The notes below the pieces were generated by a model. It ran no database searches. It saw only the letters and a list, made by a program, of their open reading frames with translations, and was not told where the DNA came from. From a virus: a stretch of 25,207 nucleotides of DNA. Both the position numbers and the translations under genes were made by a program. The stretch is from positions 1 to 25,207 of IMG/VR virus record IMGVR_UViG_3300037225_000087; one strand, written 5' to 3'. Positions 20,236 to 25,207 of this stretch are shown in pieces. How positions within the stretch are numbered: the stretch's first letter is position 1; the number at the start of each line of letters is the position of its first letter.

Positions 20236-22397
20236 TATAATTTTAACTCCCCACCTACCTGGCACCGCGCCCTTACATCCGCCTCTTTAAACTGTACTGG
20301 GTTGCCGCTTAAATCCAGATTGCGTCCGACCTTCTTAGGCAGATAATCCAGCGTTGTCAACTGGTTCCCGTTTAAAAGCAGGTCGCCCGGAATTTCGTCC
20401 GGCAGGCCCTGCATGCTTGACACCTTGCACATATAGGCGTGTAAGTCTTTTTTTACTTTTGGGCAACCGATAAAATTGGTTATGCCGGAATTATGGCAGT
20501 GAAAGTCCGTGCATTCTTTCGGCCCGCCCGTTAAGCTGGTCATTTCCGCGCATGAACAACAATGAAAATCTTCCGTCTTTTCTGGCGCCCCAAGCAAATC
20601 CTCTATCGGGTTTTTGTTGACAATAACGGCGCCATTGACAATACGCGGAAGCCCCGCGAGCGTGGTCAATTCGTTATTGGAAAGATTGATAAAGCCGTTG
20701 TAAAATTGCGGCAGCTTTAAATCCACCAGCGTTTTTAAGCCAGTATTCGATACATCAAGACCGTCGCTGGAATCTGCATTGACTTTTTCTTTCGTGGTTT
20801 TAACCGGCTTCCCGGCAGGAGTATTTTTATTGGGAACCGCCCCGCCCTTCGCCGCTGCCAGTGCCAGGGCGTTGGCGTGGTCTGCCTCGGCCTGTTCTTC
20901 CGCCGCCGTCTTAAATTTGGGATCGCTTTCGTTTTCGCTCAACGTGGTTTCAAACGAATACGCCTGACTGCCGAAACGGCTCTGGCCGATGGTGCCCTGG
21001 GCGTCAGCGATAACGCCGCTCTCAAGATAAATCTGATCTGTCAACGCCTGCTTATTGCGCATGTCAACAATATCTTTTTGCGTGGGTTGCCAGAGCGGAT
21101 TGAATTTGATCGGACTGTTTTCTTCCACGGGCTTGCCCATACTGATATTGACGTAGTTGACAAGCCGCTCCATCTGGTCAAGCATTTTTTCTTCTTGAAA
21201 AACGGAAACGCGGTCGTACCAAAAGCGCACCTGGGCCGCCTCATCATCCGAAAGCCCGCCCTGCGAGCGTCCGAAAAGCAGGCACATCGGCAAACCCTTT
21301 TGCGCCGCCAGGCTCTCAAGGATTAAATCAACGAGGTCTTTAAGCCCGGATACCTGCGAACTGATGCGCTCGTATTTCTGATTTTCATCAAGCAGAACCG
21401 AATTTATAACGTGTTTGCCCTGGTCAACTTGGGTCAGATACGCCTGCACCTCTTTTTCTTTTCCCTCGGCAAGCAGGTTCATAAGATTGTGTATTGTCAG
21501 AGTGCCCAGCACAAACTCGCTGATGATATGCTCGATATTGTTGTATGTTTCGCCCGTGGCCCGCAGTCTGTCCCAGCAGGATTGAAAAATTGAATCCGCC
21601 CAGCCTTGGTTCTGGAACCGTGTAACATCCGGCACCGGATCGCCTTCAAAGCGCAAGCAGCGGGATTCGTGGACAAAAAACGGCTCACCGAAAATGGGGG
21701 TGATGCGGTATACCTGCGGGTGCCCGTAAGAATCGTTTGATGGATCGAGATAAAGGTCAGCAGGATTTATCGTAATGCGGTAACGGTCAAAGACCAATAG
21801 CTGCAACACGCCTTTAAGGCGCGCCAGGTTCACGGGTTGGTCAAACTTGCCGCCGTCATCCAGCACCATAATAGCCAGCGAGCCGCCGTATAGTTCGCCC
21901 CACATTATCGCTTTTTTAATTTCCTGCTTGGCGTGGATTTTTTTAAGGTAACCCTCGATCTTTTTGTCAGTATCGCCCTCTACTGTCCACCAAGCGCGAG
22001 TCATGTCACCGACAATGCGGTGTAAGATTATGCGGCCCAGGCCGTCGCTGCGGTATATGTCGGTCAGGTCTTGGTAACGCAGGCGGGCTTCGGGCGCGAA
22101 CGTCGTGGCAAGTTTGCGGTCATGGCCCGGAACGCCCATTCCAGAAATGAGGTTCATCCACGAATCCATAGAAAAACTATCTTTTGTAAACAACGGGGCC
22201 ATTCTTCCTCTTGGGAAAACTACACCCGCATTTACAGCCTTGCGATGCCCGATTGGCTTGGGATCGGATGCGCTGTCGGCGCTCATGTTATTGCGAGGTA
22301 TGATTTTATGATTTTCCCGGTATCGGCGTTGTCTGATTGCTGCGGCGGACCGGATTCTGTCAAGAGCATCGGATGTGGCGTCGGTTTTATTGGGCAT
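20235..22397 (-). CDS. Portal protein, DUF1073-type, with C-terminal leucine-rich repeats
   Basis: A 720-residue protein. Residues about 65-500 match DUF1073 (HI1409-like) portals: SMDSWMNLISGMGVPGHDRK, LTDIYRSDGLGRIILHRIVG, MTRAWWTVEG, LLFGRSQGGLSDDEAAQVRF and FNPLWQPTQKDIVDMRNKQA. It forms the dodecameric DNA channel and docks the terminase. A linker (500-545, Ala/Lys/Thr-rich) leads to residues about 546-700, a leucine-rich repeat domain (FINLSNNELTTLAGLP, DLLLNGNQLTTLDYLP, NLDLSGNP) with a Cys/His-rich centre. The end, FKEADVRARCQVGGELKL, is a tail common in phage LRR proteins. RBS AAGGA precedes ATG 22397. Confidence 0.9.
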   Translation of the reverse strand: MPNKTDATSDALDRIRSAAAIRQRRYRENHKIIPRNNMSADSASDPKPIGHRKAVNAGVVFPRGRMAPLFTKDSFSMDSWMNLISGMGVPGHDRKLATTFAPEARLRYQDLTDIYRSDGLGRIILHRIVGDMTRAWWTVEGDTDKKIEGYLKKIHAKQEIKKAIMWGELYGGSLAIMVLDDGGKFDQPVNLARLKGVLQLLVFDRYRITINPADLYLDPSNDSYGHPQVYRITPIFGEPFFVHESRCLRFEGDPVPDVTRFQNQGWADSIFQSCWDRLRATGETYNNIEHIISEFVLGTLTIHNLMNLLAEGKEKEVQAYLTQVDQGKHVINSVLLDENQKYERISSQVSGLKDLVDLILESLAAQKGLPMCLLFGRSQGGLSDDEAAQVRFWYDRVSVFQEEKMLDQMERLVNYVNISMGKPVEENSPIKFNPLWQPTQKDIVDMRNKQALTDQIYLESGVIADAQGTIGQSRFGSQAYSFETTLSENESDPKFKTAAEEQAEADHANALALAAAKGGAVPNKNTPAGKPVKTTKEKVNADSSDGLDVSNTGLKTLVDLKLPQFYNGFINLSNNELTTLAGLPRIVNGAVIVNKNPIEDLLGAPEKTEDFHCCSCAEMTSLTGGPKECTDFHCHNSGITNFIGCPKVKKDLHAYMCKVSSMQGLPDEIPGDLLLNGNQLTTLDYLPKKVGRNLDLSGNPVQFKEADVRARCQVGGELKL

Positions 22398-22415
22398 GGT
22401 GATTTTCCTTTGTTA

Positions 22416-22461
22416 CGTTACTACATAACGCTATTATAACAAATAGCGGGGCATTACGCAA
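22416..22461 (-). promoter_or_regulatory. Promoter upstream of the portal gene, with an operator-like palindrome
   Basis: On the minus strand TGTTATAAT gives an extended -10 (TATAAT at 22438-22433), with a weak -35 TTGCGT (22461-22456) 17 bases upstream. Two inverted repeats overlap it: CGCTATT/AATAGCG at 22429-22448 spans the -10, and CGTTA/TAACG at 22416-22430 covers the expected start. Both would suit a repressor or activator site. Confidence 0.65.
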
Positions 22462-22472
22462 TATTTATTTTT

Positions 22473-23975
22473 TTATGACCCGAACCATTCCTTTGCGGAA
22501 GGCATGTGATTGTTTTCCAAAGGCTCAATATATTTGTCACTGAAAAACGCCAGGCAGCAGGCGTCGCCGTCGTCGGTAGACCGGCCAATACGCTCTTTAA
22601 TATCGGCTTTGCTTTCGATCAGTATTTTGCCATCGCTGCGGGTCTTGCGGCGCGGCGCCGTCAGATCGCCGATCAGCAGCGGGTCGTCGGGCAGACAGAT
22701 ATTTTCTTCGTTGGCCGGATCCAGCAACTCTCGCATGCACCACCACAATGCTGCCCTGGTGTTGGCAAATTCAAGGAGTCCACTGCGGTCCCGGCGCTCC
22801 GATTTCTCGGCGAAGTTTACGCAGTTCACGCGGCGGCGGAAACCGTCAAGCTCTTTAAGTCGCCCGGCCGTGCCCGCACCCTCACCGAATGATGTGTCGA
22901 TATTTAGCAACCCTTTGGTTCCCAAAATGATTTTAAGCTCGCCCGCAAGTTCCATGGGCTCAGATTTCGATTCCCGCTGTATTTTTTGCAACACTTTTTT
23001 ATACCGAAAGCAAAAACTTGTCATATCCGCGCCCTGACCGGCAGTGTCAGCGCCCACGATCAAATTACCCTCGACCGCCGAATGCTCGTTTTTCTGCCAG
23101 GCATACCAGCGCTGTATGGCCGCCTCTACCCAAGTCAGCGGAATTACCGATTGTGGGTCGTCGGTTGCGAATATGCCCCACACACGGTTTTGATATACCG
23201 GGCTGCTTTTGCCCCACTGTTTGTTCTTTTCCCTGGCCCAGGCCATTGATATCTGTCCGGCCCGGATGGCCTCGCGTAACGACACGTGGCGCACCTTCCA
23301 ACTTTCGTAGCCATGCGCGCGGCTGCAGATGTTATAAAAAACGCCCGATGTGTCACCGGGCGTTGATAGGGCAATGTGGATATGGTCGCCGGGCGTTGAA
23401 AACGCTCCTTCGGCGCTTTCCCACGTGCCTGAGATTATGGTTTTGGATTCATCGAAAATGTAACACACGCGCTTGGCGTGCGCGCCCTCGATTGTCGCCG
23501 GGGTGTCTGAGGCCACGGCGAACGCCTTTGATTGCGGCCCAAACTGACATTCCAGATTTAATAGACGCGGTTTAGCCCCGCCCTGGTCTATAATTGCCTG
23601 CCAATTCACTCGTCCGCACCACTTGTGGACTTCGGGCCAGAGAAATTCTTCGAGCTGCCGCCACGCGCTGGCCGTGGTGGGTATTTTGCAATCGGCGCTC
23701 ACCGAACCCGCCCATAAAATAATCAGCGCGGCAATAACGGATTTGCCCAAGCCGTGAGGCCCGTATACCGCCATTTTATTGTTTCCAGCGCCGATCATTT
23801 TTAAAATATCCTCGCCATAAGGCGGAAGGCTTATGGCAACAAAATCCTTAACCCATTGGAAAGGGTTGTTATAATATTTTATTTGATAATCGCGGGAGAT
23901 CGGCCTTATCTGAGCCAATCGCTTTTCCAATTCGATTGCCGCCGCGATAAGTTCTTCCCTTGTAAATTGTGTCAT
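22473..23975 (-). CDS. terL: Terminase large subunit
   Basis: A 500-residue DNA-packaging motor. The ATPase has Walker A GPHGLGKS (72-79), Walker B CYIFDE (171-176) and a coupling motif ALSTPGDTSG (202-211). The nuclease domain has GADTAGQGADMT (Asp310), TSFGEGAGTAG and STDDGDACCLAFFSD (Asp469/Asp471 region), consistent with an intact RNase H-like metal site. It translocates DNA through the portal and cuts it. Four bases separate it from terS, with GGAG twelve bases before ATG 23975. Length and domains are complete. Confidence 0.95.
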   Translation of the reverse strand: MTQFTREELIAAAIELEKRLAQIRPISRDYQIKYYNNPFQWVKDFVAISLPPYGEDILKMIGAGNNKMAVYGPHGLGKSVIAALIILWAGSVSADCKIPTTASAWRQLEEFLWPEVHKWCGRVNWQAIIDQGGAKPRLLNLECQFGPQSKAFAVASDTPATIEGAHAKRVCYIFDESKTIISGTWESAEGAFSTPGDHIHIALSTPGDTSGVFYNICSRAHGYESWKVRHVSLREAIRAGQISMAWAREKNKQWGKSSPVYQNRVWGIFATDDPQSVIPLTWVEAAIQRWYAWQKNEHSAVEGNLIVGADTAGQGADMTSFCFRYKKVLQKIQRESKSEPMELAGELKIILGTKGLLNIDTSFGEGAGTAGRLKELDGFRRRVNCVNFAEKSERRDRSGLLEFANTRAALWWCMRELLDPANEENICLPDDPLLIGDLTAPRRKTRSDGKILIESKADIKERIGRSTDDGDACCLAFFSDKYIEPLENNHMPSAKEWFGS

Positions 23976-23978
23976 CCA

Positions 23979-24518
23979 TTACTTTTTCTCCGCTTCGTTT
24001 ATTTGTGACAACAAACCCGATAAATATGCCGTGAGCTGCTCCGTGGTCATGGATTCAAATTTCACGCCGGCGTTGGTAAGATCAATACTGCGATTATCGC
24101 GCCAGCGCAATTTTCTGCGATTGTTAAGCCAGTAAATCCCCGCAAGAGTATCAGGAGCATATTTTTTAACCGTCTTTGCCCGGTGGACACTACCCCATCG
24201 GTCAAAATGGATTTCTTCTGAAGGGTGCTCGAATCCGCGCGCTCTCTGATAAAGCGAAGCTTCAACAAGATCGTCAGCCAGCCTATCACCCTCTTTTATG
24301 GCGTTACAAAATTCAGGGTGCTTCTTTTTCCAGCGCGCAATTGTAAGCCGATTTACGCGGAAATAGTCGGCCAAGTTCTGATCTGTAAAGCCCCTGGTAG
24401 CGAGAAAGCGTATTGTCTCTAAGTCTATGACAGGCGCAATAAGGGTTGTGGAAATACGATATTTGGTTTTCCTGCCGCGCTTTTTTAATTCAGATTTCTT
24501 TTTACGCGGGGTTGCCAT
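23979..24518 (-). CDS. terS: Terminase small subunit
   Basis: A 179-residue DNA-binding protein ahead of terL. A basic start (MATPRKKKSELKKRGRKTKY) leads to an HTH at about 38-66 (FLATRGFTDQNLADYFRVNR, LTIARWKKKHPEF), then NAIKEGDRLADDLVEASLYQ and RARGFEHPSEE, the oligomerisation region of the TerS family. It recognises pac/cos sites and stimulates terL. Its ATG at 24518 lies only eight bases after a good -10 box and has no RBS, so the mRNA may be leaderless. Confidence 0.9.
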   Translation of the reverse strand: MATPRKKKSELKKRGRKTKYRISTTLIAPVIDLETIRFLATRGFTDQNLADYFRVNRLTIARWKKKHPEFCNAIKEGDRLADDLVEASLYQRARGFEHPSEEIHFDRWGSVHRAKTVKKYAPDTLAGIYWLNNRRKLRWRDNRSIDLTNAGVKFESMTTEQLTAYLSGLLSQINEAEKK

Positions 24519-24526
24519 TTGCTTTA

Positions 24527-24555
24527 ATATTAATCCATAATCGCCTAAATGTCAA
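24527..24555 (-). promoter_or_regulatory. Sigma70-like promoter of the terminase genes
   Basis: TTGACA (24555-24550) and TAATAT (24532-24527) are separated by exactly 17 bases on the minus strand. Transcription should start near 24520, one or two bases before the terS ATG. It lies just after the stop of the small membrane gene. Confidence 0.75.
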
Positions 24556-24572
24556 TAGCTAAGTTTTTGCGG

Positions 24573-24734
24573 CTATTTCCACGCCGTTGACCAGCTCCAG
24601 AGCAGGCCAAGAAACTGGCCCCAAGTCATGCCGTTGGCGTGCATCATGTCGGTGCCGAATTTAAATATGAAATAGCAAAAAAGCAAACCGCCGACGCCAT
24701 ATAAAAAGGCGAAAAACTTAGAGATTGCGTTCAT
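24573..24734 (-). CDS. Small single-pass membrane protein, 53 residues
   Basis: The frame encodes MNAISKFFAFLYGVGGLLFC, then YFIFKFGTDMMHANGMTWGQ, and ends FLGLLWSWSTAWK. Residues about 7-25 form one hydrophobic helix and the end is a Trp-rich amphipathic segment. GGGGAGG lies five bases before ATG 24734, which strongly supports translation. It sits between the radical SAM gene and terS. A small holin-like or host-membrane peptide is possible; it is not recognised. Confidence 0.75.
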   Translation of the reverse strand: MNAISKFFAFLYGVGGLLFCYFIFKFGTDMMHANGMTWGQFLGLLWSWSTAWK

Positions 24735-24753
24735 AATGCCTCCCCGTTAAATG

Positions 24754-25207
24754 TTATTTCAGAAACAGCGCCGTGCAATCCTTTTCTTTTTCCGTCAAAA
24801 CAACGCCGGAATCCTTTTCAAAGGCGCGTAAATCGTGCTTGATATAAAACAGTTTGCCGGCCGCTCGGAGAGTATTGACCGAATCTGCTAAAAATTTGGG
24901 CCAGTTCGTTTCGTTTTTTGTATGATTCAAAACCCCAATCTTAAAATGGTCGGTAACCGCCAAAGACTGCCGGATACATGCCAGGGATTGCTCCGGATCC
25001 AGGACCGGCTCAATGGATACCCAGGTCTTGATACCGAGTGCGTGGAAAGCCTCAAGCATCTTAAGACGGTCTGCAGGCAGGGCGGCGCCGGGCTCCACCG
25101 CGGCCGACCTTTCCGGGTCCATGAACGTAAGCGTGGCGCCTACTTTGATCCGATCCCCGAATGCCCGTATTTCGTCCAGTGCTGATAATGCCCTGAGCCC
25201 GCCTTTG
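24754..25207 (-). CDS. SPL-like radical SAM protein, 5' end outside the window
   Basis: The frame is open to the right edge; 150 residues are visible, including KGGLRALSALDEIRAF, DRIKVGATLTF and IKTWVSIEPVLDPEQSLACI. This is the C-terminal half of radical SAM proteins related to spore photoproduct lyase (SPL/Rv2578c type), where the second half of the barrel contains V-G-A-T-L-T-F and W-x-S-I-E-P-V. The iron-sulphur CxxxCxxC motif would be upstream. These enzymes act on nucleic acids or their repair, but the substrate here is unknown. It may be a phage cargo gene or the last gene before the late region. Confidence 0.85.
   Translation of the reverse strand, partial: KGGLRALSALDEIRAFGDRIKVGATLTFMDPERSAAVEPGAALPADRLKMLEAFHALGIKTWVSIEPVLDPEQSLACIRQSLAVTDHFKIGVLNHTKNETNWPKFLADSVNTLRAAGKLFYIKHDLRAFEKDSGVVLTEKEKDCTALFLK

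Overview
The window is the late (structural) region of a contractile-tailed bacteriophage or prophage. Almost every gene lies on the minus strand, so the functional order runs from right to left. The recognisable set is a small and a large terminase subunit, a DUF1073-type portal, a MuF-type minor head protein, a DUF2213 prohead protease with a nested scaffold, a DUF2184-type major capsid protein, a DUF4054 head-tail connector, a DUF3383-type tail sheath and a Gp138-type spike. This is the head and tail kit of a myophage of the kind related to Haemophilus HI1409-like and Escherichia ECO1230-10-like elements. Base composition is moderate. The host cannot be named; Gram-negative is a guess. No tRNA, rRNA, CRISPR array, integrase or lysis gene is visible.

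Layout in functional order (right to left). (1) 24573-25207: the C-terminal end of an SPL-like radical SAM protein and a 53-residue membrane peptide. (2) 22473-24555: terS and terL behind a strong sigma70-type promoter that leaves almost no leader. (3) 18949-22461: portal and minor head genes behind a second promoter. Both proteins carry unusual fused domains: leucine-rich repeats at the end of the portal and a HAD phosphohydrolase at the start of the MuF protein. (4) 16766-18911: five small genes of unknown function. (5) 13220-16691: a terminator hairpin abutting the protease start codon, then protease/scaffold, a cement-like protein and major capsid, with a near-consensus ParB-binding site (parS) between the last two. 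(6) 10709-13130: connector and neck genes in tight translational coupling. (7) 6447-10691: sheath, tube, tail assembly chaperones joined by a -1 frameshift, and a short tape measure protein. (8) 1062-6445: baseplate genes. (9) 1-960: a small protein and a fibre gene with an exact 150-bp tandem repeat, running off the left end.

Two intergenic gaps of nearly identical size (205 and 204 bp) carry plus-strand sequences for a small helix-turn-helix protein. One is intact (5317-5454) and one appears frameshifted and lacks a start codon (about 9030-9172). They are the only plus-strand genes I can support.

The most unusual points are the parS-like site between the capsid genes, the HAD-MuF fusion, the portal-LRR fusion, the pair of antisense HTH cassettes, and the hairpin that would terminate transcription and sequester the ribosome binding site of the protease gene. 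No stretch longer than about 205 bp lacks a gene.
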